DNA of 64,000 bases from Gudongella sp034006985 (GTDB taxonomy: Bacteria; Bacillota; Clostridia; Tissierellales; Tissierellaceae). The DNA lies in the NCBI GenBank assembly GCA_034006985.1, contig JAVERT010000002.1, positions 124,001-188,000 of the forward strand. The letters run 5' to 3'. The translations under genes and the position numbers were made by a program. Under the pieces are notes generated by a model. That model was not told where the DNA came from. It ran no database searches and worked only from the letters and a program-made list of their open reading frames with translations. This document shows, piece by piece, positions 52,166 to 61,523 of the stretch; position 1 is the first letter of the stretch; every line of letters starts with the position of its first letter.

Positions 52166-52202
52166 ATTACAAAAAAAGTGCCCACTTTTTTAAAATTGTA
52201 AT
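52166..52202 (+). terminator. second hairpin between rplQ and the ECF operon
   Basis: ATTACAA (52166-52172) pairs with TTGTAAT (52196-52202), and inside it A-rich 52172-52179 pairs with T-rich 52184-52191 around GCCC. It could end transcripts in either direction. Its right edge overlaps the -35 box of the next promoter. Confidence 0.45.
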
Positions 52203-52224
52203 AAAGTGATTCATATGTTATATT
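52196..52224 (+). promoter_or_regulatory. candidate promoter of ecfA1-ecfA2-ecfT
   Basis: TTGTAA at 52196-52201 and TATATT at 52219-52224 are 17 bases apart, 34 bases before the ATG. Confidence 0.55.
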
Positions 52225-52257
52225 AACTATGAATAATAATAAAGTTGAGGTATTAAA

Positions 52258-53094
52258 ATGGAAAATGAAACAATGATTAAAATTGAAAATGTGAGCTATG
52301 AGTATAAGTCATATGTAGATGATAGCATTCAATTAGCTGTTAAAGATTTGAATTTGGATATAAAAAGAGGAGAATTCTTTGTTATATTAGGGCATAATGG
52401 TTCAGGTAAATCTACATTAGCTAAGATGATAAATGGTCTTATATTGCCATCACGAGGAGACATATTTGTAAATGGTATGAATACTCGAGATGAAGAAAAA
52501 ATTTGGGATATAAGATCTACTGCAGGAATGGTATTTCAAAATCCAGATAATCAAATAGTCGCGACTATTGTTGAAGAAGATGTGGCTTTTGGACCAGAAA
52601 ACTTAGGGATACCACCTCTTGAAATAAGAAGACGAGTAGACGAGGCTCTCGAAATAGTTGAGATGACAGAGTATAAGAATCATGCACCTCACCTATTATC
52701 AGGAGGTCAAAAACAGAGAGTTGCAATTGCAGGTATACTTGCTATGGAGCCTGATTGTATAATTTTTGATGAGCCTACGGCAATGCTTGATCCATCAGGA
52801 AGATTAGAAGTTATCCAGACCATTAAGAAACTTAATAAAGAAAAAAATAAAACTATTATTCTTATAACTCATTATATGGATGAGGCTGTAGAAGCAGATA
52901 GAGTTATGGTCCTTGACCATGGTATAGCTGTTCTTTTAGGCGCGCCTAAAGAAATATTTAGACAAGTTGAAAAGTTAAAATCAATCGGTCTAGATGTGCC
53001 ACAAGTAACAGAATTAGTTTACGAGTTAAATAAAGAAGGGTATCATTTTAAAGATGATATTTTATCTGTCGAGGAGCTGGTGGAAATATTATGA
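52258..53094 (+). CDS. ecfA1: ECF transporter ATPase subunit A1
   Basis: The 278-residue ABC ATPase has Walker A GHNGSGKST near residue 47, Q-loop FQNPDNQ, signature LSGGQKQR and Walker B CIIFDEPTAMLD, with a family-specific C-terminal extension. With EcfA2 and EcfT it forms the shared energy module for vitamin and cofactor uptake. It overlaps ecfA2 by 4 bases. The S component is not adjacent. Confidence 0.96.
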   Translation: MENETMIKIENVSYEYKSYVDDSIQLAVKDLNLDIKRGEFFVILGHNGSGKSTLAKMINGLILPSRGDIFVNGMNTRDEEKIWDIRSTAGMVFQNPDNQIVATIVEEDVAFGPENLGIPPLEIRRRVDEALEIVEMTEYKNHAPHLLSGGQKQRVAIAGILAMEPDCIIFDEPTAMLDPSGRLEVIQTIKKLNKEKNKTIILITHYMDEAVEADRVMVLDHGIAVLLGAPKEIFRQVEKLKSIGLDVPQVTELVYELNKEGYHFKDDILSVEELVEIL

Positions 53095-53954
53095 TAATCC
53101 AGTTAAAAGGTTTAAGTTATGTATACAATCCAGGAACTCCATTTGAAAAAAAAGCATTAGATGATATTTCATTAGATATAGATGAAGGTGAATTTATTGG
53201 GCTAATAGGTCATACTGGTTCAGGCAAATCAACACTAGTGCAACACTTAAATGGATTGATGAAACCCACTGCTGGCGAAATAATAATAGATGGGCAGAGT
53301 CTTTCAGATAAAACTACTAAGATGAAGAAAATTAGGCAAAAAGTTGGGTTAGTTTTTCAATACCCTGAACATCAATTGTTTGAAGAAACCATATACAAAG
53401 ATATTGCATTTGGGCCAAAAAATCTTGGACTATCAGAAGAAGAAATAGATTCAAGAGTTAAAAGAGCGATGGAATTAGTCGGCCTCGACTTTGAAGAACT
53501 TAAAGAGAGATCTCCATTTGAATTATCTGGAGGACAAAAAAGAAGAGTTGCCATTGCTGGAGTTATTGCAATGAAACCAAAGGTTCTTATTTTAGATGAG
53601 CCAACTGCAGGGCTTGACCCACAAGGTAGAGATGAAATTTTGGATGAAATAAAAAAGCTATATGAAAAAGAAAATATAACGACAATACTCGTATCTCATA
53701 GTATGGAGGATATAGCTAGACTTGTAAATAGAACTATTGTAATGCACAAGGGCAAGATTGCTATGGATGGAACTACCAGAGAAGTTTTTTCGAGATCAGA
53801 AGAACTAGAAAAAATGGGTCTAGGTATACCTCAAATTACTCAATTTATGAAGAAATTTAAAGAAAAAGGGCATATAGTACGAGAAGATGTTTTAACAATA
53901 GATGAAGCAAAAGATGTAATACTAGAGTATCTAAGGAGAAAAGATAATGCTTAA
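53091..53954 (+). CDS. ecfA2: ECF transporter ATPase subunit A2
   Basis: The 287-residue ABC ATPase has Walker A GHTGSGKST, FQYPEHQLFEET (Q-loop), LSGGQKRR and VLILDEPTAGLD. It heterodimerises with EcfA1. Start and stop overlap its neighbours, showing translational coupling. Confidence 0.96.
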   Translation: MIIQLKGLSYVYNPGTPFEKKALDDISLDIDEGEFIGLIGHTGSGKSTLVQHLNGLMKPTAGEIIIDGQSLSDKTTKMKKIRQKVGLVFQYPEHQLFEETIYKDIAFGPKNLGLSEEEIDSRVKRAMELVGLDFEELKERSPFELSGGQKRRVAIAGVIAMKPKVLILDEPTAGLDPQGRDEILDEIKKLYEKENITTILVSHSMEDIARLVNRTIVMHKGKIAMDGTTREVFSRSEELEKMGLGIPQITQFMKKFKEKGHIVREDVLTIDEAKDVILEYLRRKDNA

Positions 53955-54747
53955 AGATATAACAATAGGCCAATATTTTCCAGGCACATCTATTATTCAT
54001 AAATTAGATCCAAGAATAAAAATTATAGTTGTAGCATTATTTATAGCTTCGCTATTTTTTGTCGTGAACTTTACTCCATATATTTTTATAGTATTGTTTA
54101 TTGGGGCTGTAATCTATGTAGCAAGATTGCCATTGAAATTTATAATAAAAGGATTAAAACCACTTGTGTTTATAATTCTCATAACTTTTGCAATAAACTT
54201 ATTTTTAACAAAAGGCGAAGTATTAATAGAGCTAGGTCCTTTAGCGATAACAAAAGAGGGTTTAAGGCAATCTGTGTTTATGGCATTAAGACTGATATTT
54301 CTTATTACAGGAACATCACTTTTAACCTTAACGACTTCACCTATAGCACTTACAGATGGTATAGAAAGACTTCTTTCTCCATTTAAAAAAGTTGGACTTC
54401 CAGCTCATGAACTTGCTATGATGATGACAATTGCACTTAGATTTATACCTACACTACTTGAAGAGACTGATAAGATTATGAAGGCTCAAATGGCGAGAGG
54501 AGCAGATTTTGAATCAGGTAATATTCTAAGTAGAGCTAAAAATTTGGTTCCATTACTTGTACCTCTTTTTATAAATGCATTTAGAAGAGCGGATGAATTA
54601 GCAACAGCAATGGAAGCTAGGTGCTATAGAGGAGGAGAAGGTAGAACTAGATTAAATGAATTAAAACTGAGATCTAGAGATTATATAACATTAGCTGTTA
54701 CGATTGTTTTTTTTGGAGCAATAATATCAACAAGATATATTGGATAA
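53947..54747 (+). CDS. ecfT: ECF transporter transmembrane subunit T
   Basis: The 266-residue membrane protein has five to six hydrophobic segments and the coupling motifs ARG in KAQMARGADFE and EARCYRGGEGRTR, which contact the two ATPases. It follows ecfA2 with an 8-base overlap. truA, a frequent next gene, is absent; rplM follows. Confidence 0.96.
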   Translation: MLKDITIGQYFPGTSIIHKLDPRIKIIVVALFIASLFFVVNFTPYIFIVLFIGAVIYVARLPLKFIIKGLKPLVFIILITFAINLFLTKGEVLIELGPLAITKEGLRQSVFMALRLIFLITGTSLLTLTTSPIALTDGIERLLSPFKKVGLPAHELAMMMTIALRFIPTLLEETDKIMKAQMARGADFESGNILSRAKNLVPLLVPLFINAFRRADELATAMEARCYRGGEGRTRLNELKLRSRDYITLAVTIVFFGAIISTRYIG

Positions 54748-54780
54748 ATAAAAATAGAGCAAGATGGAGTAAAATCCAAC

Positions 54781-54809
54781 TTGACATTGATGAGTACTTG
54801 TATTAAAAT
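54781..54809 (+). promoter_or_regulatory. promoter of rplM-rpsI
   Basis: TTGACA at 54781-54786 and TAAAAT at 54804-54809 with a 17-base spacer lie after ecfT and before the L13 leader. Confidence 0.88.
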
Positions 54810-54817
54810 GTATAAGA

Positions 54818-54869
54818 GTGTTTAAGAAGGAGTCCGGAAACTTTTTACTAGACACCTATATAAATGTCT
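54818..54869 (+). promoter_or_regulatory. L13-type leader with alternative pairings
   Basis: GTGTTTA (54818-54824) pairs perfectly, with one G-T, with TAGACAC (54849-54855). AGACA (54850-54854) can instead pair with TGTCT (54865-54869) just before TTTG and the ribosome site. The two folds exclude each other. An L13 leader is known in Firmicutes; the match to that family is judged by position and layout only. Confidence 0.6.
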
Positions 54870-54887
54870 TTGTAAGGAGGGAAACAA

Positions 54888-55316
54888 ATGAAAAGCTATA
54901 TGGCAAATGCCAATAACGTTGAAAGAAAATGGTTAATAATAGACGCTGAAAATAGAGTTTTGGGAAGAATGGCTACTGAGATTGCAACAATTCTTAGAGG
55001 TAAGAACAAACCTACTTTCACACCACATGTAGATACTGGAGATTTTGTTATCGTAATAAACGCAGGTAAAGTTAAATTAACAGGTAAAAAATTAATGCAA
55101 AAGAAATACAGCTATCATACAGGTTATCCAGGAGGATTAAAACAAATTCCATATCATACTTTGATGGAAAAAAATCCAGAAAAGATAATTGAACTTGCAG
55201 TAAAAGGAATGTTACCTAAAAATAGTTTAGGTAGAGCGATGTATAAGAAGCTTAAAGTTTATAGCGGAGCAGAGCATGGACACGAAGCACAAAAACCAGA
55301 ATTATACGAATTTTAA
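54888..55316 (+). CDS. rplM: 50S ribosomal protein L13
   Basis: The 142-residue product has RKWLIIDAENRVLGRMATEIA, HVDTGDFVIVINA and GMLPKNSLGRAMYKKLKVY. AAGGAGGG precedes the ATG. Confidence 0.98.
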   Translation: MKSYMANANNVERKWLIIDAENRVLGRMATEIATILRGKNKPTFTPHVDTGDFVIVINAGKVKLTGKKLMQKKYSYHTGYPGGLKQIPYHTLMEKNPEKIIELAVKGMLPKNSLGRAMYKKLKVYSGAEHGHEAQKPELYEF

Positions 55317-55341
55317 TTTAGATAAGAAGGGAGGACTGTAA

Positions 55342-55734
55342 ATGGCAGTGACACAATTTATCGGAACTGGAAGAAGAAAGACTTCAGTTGCAAGAGTTAG
55401 ATTATTACCTGGTAATGGTAAAATTACTATTAACAATAGAGATATAGATGAATTTTTTAATTACGAGACACTTAAAGTAATTTCAAAAGAATCTTTGACT
55501 TTAACAGAGACTACAGATAAATACGATGTATTTGTAAATGTACATGGTGGAGGGTTTACAGGTCAAGCAGGAGCTATCAGACATGGTATAGCAAGAGCAT
55601 TAATAGCATCAGATGGGGAATTAAGACCTCTACTTAAAAAAGCGGGACATCTAACAAGAGACCCAAGAATGAAAGAAAGAAAGAAATACGGTCTTAAAAA
55701 AGCAAGAAAGAGTCCACAATTTAGCAAGAGATAA
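55342..55734 (+). CDS. rpsI: 30S ribosomal protein S9
   Basis: The 130-residue product has GTGRRKTSVARVRLLPGNG, GGGFTGQAGAIRHGIARAL and the basic tail KARKSPQFSKR that reaches the P site. Confidence 0.98.
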   Translation: MAVTQFIGTGRRKTSVARVRLLPGNGKITINNRDIDEFFNYETLKVISKESLTLTETTDKYDVFVNVHGGGFTGQAGAIRHGIARALIASDGELRPLLKKAGHLTRDPRMKERKKYGLKKARKSPQFSKR

Positions 55735-55736
55735 TC

Positions 55737-55771
55737 AAAATGCACTTCGTTTATACGAAGTGCATTTTTTT
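55737..55771 (+). terminator. terminator after rpsI
   Basis: A 14-bp perfect stem (AAAATGCACTTCGT with ACGAAGTGCATTTT) around TTAT is followed by further Ts. Confidence 0.95.
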
Positions 55772-55929
55772 AATTTATGTGTAAATTTATTTTATAACAT
55801 TTTAAAAATAGAGTTATAGAAAAAGCCTTGCATTTATTAAAGAAGGAGCTTAGATATTGTAGCTGCTTTCTTGGAAAATCCTGAGTTTCTTCTCCAAAAT
55901 TATTTTTATACTTTTTAATACCTATTTAC

Positions 55930-57057
55930 TTATTGAGTTAGATCTTTCTGAGCATCTTTAAGTAGCGCAATAATTGATAGATTTTGTGGACAGGCTTTTT
56001 CACAAAGTCCACATTCAATGCACTCCAGAGCGCTTCCATTATTATCTAATAGATTTTTATAAGATTTTTTAGATTCATCAACTGTATTATATACTGATTT
56101 ATTATTATATAATTCAAAAATATTTGGAATCTTAACACCTGATGGACATGGCATACAATAATTGCAACTAGTACAACCTACTTTTAGTTTAGATTTATAA
56201 ATTATTTCTGCTCTGTCTATTAATTCTAAATCTTCTTTATCTAAAATATCTGGTTTGGATGTAATTGTTATATTTTCTTTAAGTTGATCAAGAGTAGACA
56301 TGCCGCTTAAAACCACTGATATCCCATGAAGTGAATACAAATATTTAAGCGCCCATTCTGGAGTACTTCTTCTAATTTTAGATTCATTCCATATTTGATT
56401 TATTTCCTTGGGAGAATTTGCAAGTTTTCCACCCTTTAGTGGTTCCATGATTACTACATCTATTCCTTTAGATCTTGCATATTCTAATCCCTTTAAACCT
56501 GCTTGATAATATTTATCCGTATAGTTTAATTGTATCTGACAAAAATCCCAAGGGTACGAATCTATTATTTCTTCAAAAACTTCGTATTCATCATGGAAGG
56601 AAAATCCAATATAATGAATTTTTTTATCGGATTTTGCTTTTTCAATAAACTTTTGAAAATTTATATTTTTTATTTTATTAAAAGTTTTTTTGCTTAGCGC
56701 ATGTAAAAGGTAAAAATCAACATAGTTCGTCTTTAAATTCACAAGTTGTTCATCTAAATAATGCATAAAATCTTCATGCTTTTCTACGAGCCAAACAGGA
56801 TTTTTTGTTGCCAAGTAGAACTCTTTTCTATCATGTTTTTCAAAGAAATCGCCAACGAGTTCCTCTGATTTACCACCATGATAAGGATAAGCTGTATCAA
56901 AATAGTTGATACCATTTTCTAAAGCATAATCCAAAATTTCAAAAGCTTTCTCCCTATCAATTTGCGAGGGATCATTATTAATGATTGGAAATCTCATACA
57001 ACCTAGTCCTAATAGTGAAACTTTTAACTTGTCATTGGTAATATAACGGTATTGCAT
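55930..57057 (-). CDS. aldo/keto reductase with C-terminal 4Fe-4S ferredoxin-like domain
   Basis: The 375-residue protein has an aldo/keto reductase barrel with the tetrad visible: Asp and Tyr in NYFDTAYPYHGG, Lys in LATKNPVW and His in LLHALS. The tail adds CTSCNYCMPCPSGVKIP and CIECGLCEKACP, which can hold iron-sulfur clusters. Such proteins are common in anaerobes, and their physiological substrate is usually unknown. TAAGGAGG precedes the ATG on the reverse strand. It is divergent from gcvT, with 156 bases between them. Confidence 0.93.
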   Translation of the reverse strand: MQYRYITNDKLKVSLLGLGCMRFPIINNDPSQIDREKAFEILDYALENGINYFDTAYPYHGGKSEELVGDFFEKHDRKEFYLATKNPVWLVEKHEDFMHYLDEQLVNLKTNYVDFYLLHALSKKTFNKIKNINFQKFIEKAKSDKKIHYIGFSFHDEYEVFEEIIDSYPWDFCQIQLNYTDKYYQAGLKGLEYARSKGIDVVIMEPLKGGKLANSPKEINQIWNESKIRRSTPEWALKYLYSLHGISVVLSGMSTLDQLKENITITSKPDILDKEDLELIDRAEIIYKSKLKVGCTSCNYCMPCPSGVKIPNIFELYNNKSVYNTVDESKKSYKNLLDNNGSALECIECGLCEKACPQNLSIIALLKDAQKDLTQ

Positions 57058-57213
57058 ATTTAAACCTCCTTATTGTATAATTAAAGCATGCTATCCCAAA
57101 CCTTTATATTTAGCTTTTTATAAAGATATTTATAATAGTTTAATATATGTTTTAAAGGGTAGAAAAGATGTAGTATTTCGATTATATCACAAATATTAGG
57201 AAGGAGTGATTAG

Positions 57214-58308
57214 ATGGACGCAAAGAAAACCCCGTTATATGATGAACATGTAAAGTTAGGGGGAGATGTTGTTGACTATGCAGGTTGGTTTCTTCCAGTA
57301 CAATATGAAGGTCTTGTACCGGAGCATGAAGCTGTCAGAAATGCGGTAGGATTGTTTGATGTATCTCATATGGGAGAAATTACAGTAAAAGGTAAGGATG
57401 CTCTTGCTTATGTAAATTCACTAATGACAAACGATATAGCTTCAATAGTTGACAATCAAATAATTTATACTTTTATGTGTAATGAGTCTGGCGGTGCAGT
57501 TGATGATTTATTAGTTTATCGATATGCGCAAGATTTCTTTTATTTAGTTGTAAATGCAGGAAATATAGACAAGGACTGGAAATGGATACAAGATCATAAA
57601 AAAGATTTTGAAGTAGAACTAGAAAATATCTCTGATGAAGTTGGAGAGGTTGCAATTCAAGGACCTTTAGCAGAAAAAACACTTCAAAAATTAACAGATT
57701 TTGATTTATCATCAATCAAATTTTTCCACTTAAATAGAAATGTAGATATCGCTGGAGTTAATTGCATGGTTTCTAGAACTGGATACACTGGAGAAGATGG
57801 TTTTGAAGTGTATAGTGACAATGAAGGTATTGTTAAGGTATGGAATGCAATATTAGAAGCAGGTAAAGAAGAGGGTATTAAACCAACTGGACTTGGATGT
57901 AGAGATACACTTCGTTTTGAAGCTTCACTTCCTCTTTATGGACATGAAATGGATTATGTTATTACTCCGTTGGAAGCAGGTTTTAAATATTTTGTAAAAT
58001 TAGATAAAGAATCAGATTTTATAGGTAAAGAAGCTCTTAATAAACAGTGGAATGAAGGTTTAAAAAGAAAGCTTGCTGGTATAGAATTGATTGATAGAGG
58101 AATTGCAAGAGAAGGATATGAAGTATACAAAGATGGAGAAAAAATAGGCCATATTACAACTGGATACAAAAGTCCTACATTAGGAAAAGTAATTGGTAAT
58201 GCATTGATTAAAATTGAATTTACAGAGTTGGGAACTGAAGTAGATGTAAAAATTAGAAATAAATTTGCAAAAGCTAAGGTAATTAGCAAGAAGTTTCTTA
58301 AAAAATAA
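57214..58308 (+). CDS. gcvT: glycine cleavage system T protein (aminomethyltransferase)
   Basis: The 364-residue product has the folate-binding fold: KTPLYDEHVKLGGDVVDYAG at the N-terminus, VGLFDVSHMGEI, GYTGEDGFEVY, and RDTLRFEASLPLYGHEM. It releases ammonia from the aminomethyl-lipoyl H protein and makes methylene-THF. It is first gene of gcvT-H-PA-PB-lpd. GGAAGGAGTG precedes the ATG. No glycine riboswitch is visible upstream. Confidence 0.97.
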   Translation: MDAKKTPLYDEHVKLGGDVVDYAGWFLPVQYEGLVPEHEAVRNAVGLFDVSHMGEITVKGKDALAYVNSLMTNDIASIVDNQIIYTFMCNESGGAVDDLLVYRYAQDFFYLVVNAGNIDKDWKWIQDHKKDFEVELENISDEVGEVAIQGPLAEKTLQKLTDFDLSSIKFFHLNRNVDIAGVNCMVSRTGYTGEDGFEVYSDNEGIVKVWNAILEAGKEEGIKPTGLGCRDTLRFEASLPLYGHEMDYVITPLEAGFKYFVKLDKESDFIGKEALNKQWNEGLKRKLAGIELIDRGIAREGYEVYKDGEKIGHITTGYKSPTLGKVIGNALIKIEFTELGTEVDVKIRNKFAKAKVISKKFLKK

Positions 58309-58327
58309 AAATTTGGAGGTAATATTG

Positions 58328-58711
58328 ATGAAAGTAGCTAAAGGATTACATTACACTAAGGAACATGAATGGGTTAAGGTAGATGGAGACACAGTATTTG
58401 TAGGTATTTCAGATTTTGCTCAGCATCATCTAGGAGATATAGTTTATGTTGAACTTCCAGAAGTTGGAGATGAATTTGAAAAAGAAGAAGCATTTGCAGC
58501 TGTTGAGTCAGTAAAAGCTGCTTCAGATATTTATTTGCCAGTTGGTGGAAAAATAGTTGAGATTAATGAAGAATTAATGGATGATCCAGCTTTACTAAAT
58601 ATAGATGCATTTGAAAACTGGTTAGTAAAAATTGAGATGGCCGACAAAGCAGAACTTGAAGAATTAATGACTAGTGAGGATTACGAGAAGTTTTTAGCTG
58701 AGGAGGAATAA
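58328..58711 (+). CDS. gcvH: glycine cleavage system H protein
   Basis: The 127-residue lipoyl carrier has HEWVKVDGDTVFVGISDFAQ and the lipoylation lysine Lys63 in ESVKAASD. ATG 58328 lies 8 bases after GGAGG; the frame's upstream ATG at 58313 precedes this site. Confidence 0.97.
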   Translation: MKVAKGLHYTKEHEWVKVDGDTVFVGISDFAQHHLGDIVYVELPEVGDEFEKEEAFAAVESVKAASDIYLPVGGKIVEINEELMDDPALLNIDAFENWLVKIEMADKAELEELMTSEDYEKFLAEEE

Positions 58712-58712
58712 T

Positions 58713-60056
58713 ATGCACCCATATTTACCAGCAACGCCTGAAGATATAAAGGAGATGTTAGAATCAATTGGTCTAGAAAGTCTTGATCAATTGTTTGATG
58801 ATATTCCTAAAGATGTTTACTTTAATAGAGAACTAGATATGCCAAAGGCAAAAAGCGAATTGGAAGTTACAACTTATTTAAAAGGTTTAGCTAACAAGAA
58901 CTGTTCACTTAGTAATCTTACTAGTTTTCTTGGAGCAGGAGCATATGATCATTATATACCATCAATAGTAGACCATATTATTTCGAGAAGTGAGTTTTAT
59001 ACATCATATACTCCTTATCAACCAGAAATAAGTCAAGGTACTTTACAGTATATTTTTGAATTTCAAACTTTAATAGCTAATTTAACAGGAATGGATGCTG
59101 CAAACGCTTCGCTATATGATGGTGGAACAGCAATAGTAGAGGCTGCACTAATGGCATCTGCCTATTCTAAAAAAGATGAAATAATTATTTCTAAATCTGT
59201 AAAACCAGATGCTAGGAGAATTCTTCATACCTATGCGCATGCACAAAACTTAAAAGTAATAGAAGTAGATATTAAAGATGGAGCAACAGATATAGAAGCG
59301 TTAAAGGGCTTAGTAACTGATGATACAGCTGCGGTAATTGTTCAGAGTCCAAACTTCTTTGGAATAATTGAAGATCTAAAAGCATTAGGAGAAGTTGCTC
59401 ACAAAGGTAAAAAAACAACCTTTGTAGCTTCTGTTGATCCGATCTCATTGGGAATATTAAAAAAACCAGGAGATTTGGGAGTAGATGTAGTAGTTGGAGA
59501 AGGTCAAGCAATGGGAATGACTTTAAGTTTTGGAGGCCCATATTTAGGATTTATGGCAGTTAATAAAGCTTATATAAGAAAAATTCCTGGAAGAATAGTT
59601 GGTCAAACTGAAGATCTAGATGGTAAAAGATCATTTGTATTGACGTTGACAGCTAGAGAGCAACATATAAGAAGAGAAAAAGCTACATCAAATATTTGTT
59701 CTAATCAGGGACTTAATGCTCTTGCTGCTACTGTTTATATGGTAACTCTTGGTAAAGAGGGTTTAAGAGAAGTGGCAGAACAAAGTGCTAAAAAAGCTCA
59801 TTATGCATTTGAGCAAATGACAAAATCAGGTAAGTATAAACCGTTATTTAATAAGCCATTCTTTAAAGAATTTGCTGTAACATCAGATGTAGACTCTGCT
59901 AAATTAAACGATGAATTAAGAAAAGTGGATATTCTCGGAGGTTACGACTTAGGCAAATCATATCCCCAATTTGAAGGTGGAGTTCTCTATGCAGTAACTG
60001 AAAAGAGAACAAAAGAAGAGATTGACAAGCTTACCAGTGTAATGGAGGGGATATAA
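58713..60056 (+). CDS. gcvPA: glycine dehydrogenase (decarboxylating) subunit 1
   Basis: The 447-residue product is the N-terminal half of split P protein: FLGAGAYDHYIPSIVDHI, TPYQPEISQGTLQYIFEFQ and TREQHIRREKATSNICSNQ. With GcvPB it decarboxylates glycine onto the H protein. The start is one base after the gcvH stop, and TAATG overlap joins it to gcvPB. Confidence 0.97.
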   Translation: MHPYLPATPEDIKEMLESIGLESLDQLFDDIPKDVYFNRELDMPKAKSELEVTTYLKGLANKNCSLSNLTSFLGAGAYDHYIPSIVDHIISRSEFYTSYTPYQPEISQGTLQYIFEFQTLIANLTGMDAANASLYDGGTAIVEAALMASAYSKKDEIIISKSVKPDARRILHTYAHAQNLKVIEVDIKDGATDIEALKGLVTDDTAAVIVQSPNFFGIIEDLKALGEVAHKGKKTTFVASVDPISLGILKKPGDLGVDVVVGEGQAMGMTLSFGGPYLGFMAVNKAYIRKIPGRIVGQTEDLDGKRSFVLTLTAREQHIRREKATSNICSNQGLNALAATVYMVTLGKEGLREVAEQSAKKAHYAFEQMTKSGKYKPLFNKPFFKEFAVTSDVDSAKLNDELRKVDILGGYDLGKSYPQFEGGVLYAVTEKRTKEEIDKLTSVMEGI

Positions 60057-61513
60057 TGAGAAACTATGAGAAATTAATATTCGAACTTTCAAAGCCAGGT
60101 AGAAAGGCTTATATGTTACCACCTCTTGATATTGAAGATAAAGAGATTAAAGATTTGATACCAGCAGAATTTGTGAATGACGAGGAATTAAATTTACCAG
60201 AATTATTTGAGGTAGATGTTATAAGACATTATACAAATTTATCTAATAAGAATTATGGATTAGATACAGGATTCTATCCACTTGGATCTTGTACAATGAA
60301 ATATAATCCAAAAATAAATGAAGACACTGCAAGATATGATGGATTTGCTAATATTCATCCATTACAACCAGAAGATTGTATACAAGGTTCGCTACAGTTG
60401 ATGTCTGAACTTGAAAAATCACTTTGTGAAATTGCAGGAATGGACAGAATGACTCTACAACCTGCAGCTGGCGCTCATGGTGAGCTTACAGGAATAATGC
60501 TAGTAAAAGCTTATCATGAAGATAGAGGAGACGAGAAGAGAAACAAGATTATAGTACCTGACTCAGCACATGGTACAAACCCAGCAACTGCAGCAATGGC
60601 TGGTTACAAAATAGTGGAGATTAAATCTACAAAAGATGGTTTGGTAGATTTAGAAGCACTTAAAGCAGCTGTTGGAGATGATACTGCTGGATTAATGTTA
60701 ACAAATCCAAATACTTTAGGGCTATTTGATAGAGGAATAAAAGAAATTGCTCAGATAGTACATGATGCAGGTGGATTATTGTATTACGATGGAGCTAATA
60801 TGAATGCTATTATGGGGCATGCAAGACCTGGAGATATGGGTTTTGACGTAGTTCATTATAATATTCACAAGACATTTTCAACTCCACATGGTGGTGGAGG
60901 ACCTGGTTCAGGGCCAGTAGGGGTTAAAAATATTTTGGTAGATTATTTACCAGTGCCTATGGTTAATAAAAAAGGTGAAAAATATTTCTTAGATTATGAT
61001 TATCCAAAAACAATTGGGAAAGTTAAAGATTTCTATGGACATTTTGGAATAATGGTTAGAGCATACACTTATATCCTTACAATGGGTAGCGATGGAATAA
61101 AGAGAGCTTCTACAATGGCAGTTCTTAATGCTAATTATATTATGAGTAAACTTAAAGATTATTATAACTTGCCAATAGATACACAATATATGCACGAGGT
61201 TGTTTTTGGAGGATTAAAAGGATCTAGTTTAAGTGAAGTTACAACTCTAGATATTGCTAAGAGATTGTTAGATCTTGGATACCATCCACCAACAATATAC
61301 TTCCCATTAATTATCAATCAAGCATTGATGATTGAACCAACTGAAACAGAGAGTAAAGAAACATTAGATGAATTTATAGAAGCTATGATTCAAATAGCAA
61401 AAGAAGCTGAGTCGGATCCACAATTAGTTAAATCAGCTCCACACAACACTCTAGTTAGAAGACCTGATGAAGTTAAAGCAGCTCGTGACATCAACGTTAA
61501 ATACGAAGGGTAG
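60056..61513 (+). CDS. gcvPB: glycine dehydrogenase (decarboxylating) subunit 2
   Basis: The 485-residue half carries the PLP lysine Lys272 in HYNIHKTFSTPHGGGG, plus FYPLGSCTMKYNP and LQPAAGAHGELTG. It pairs with GcvPA. Confidence 0.97.
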   Translation: MRNYEKLIFELSKPGRKAYMLPPLDIEDKEIKDLIPAEFVNDEELNLPELFEVDVIRHYTNLSNKNYGLDTGFYPLGSCTMKYNPKINEDTARYDGFANIHPLQPEDCIQGSLQLMSELEKSLCEIAGMDRMTLQPAAGAHGELTGIMLVKAYHEDRGDEKRNKIIVPDSAHGTNPATAAMAGYKIVEIKSTKDGLVDLEALKAAVGDDTAGLMLTNPNTLGLFDRGIKEIAQIVHDAGGLLYYDGANMNAIMGHARPGDMGFDVVHYNIHKTFSTPHGGGGPGSGPVGVKNILVDYLPVPMVNKKGEKYFLDYDYPKTIGKVKDFYGHFGIMVRAYTYILTMGSDGIKRASTMAVLNANYIMSKLKDYYNLPIDTQYMHEVVFGGLKGSSLSEVTTLDIAKRLLDLGYHPPTIYFPLIINQALMIEPTETESKETLDEFIEAMIQIAKEAESDPQLVKSAPHNTLVRRPDEVKAARDINVKYEG

Positions 61514-61523
61514 GGGTGATTGT

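Noticed and set aside
57058..57213. Glycine riboswitch upstream of gcvT
   Set aside because: None of the conserved aptamer segments is present on either strand.
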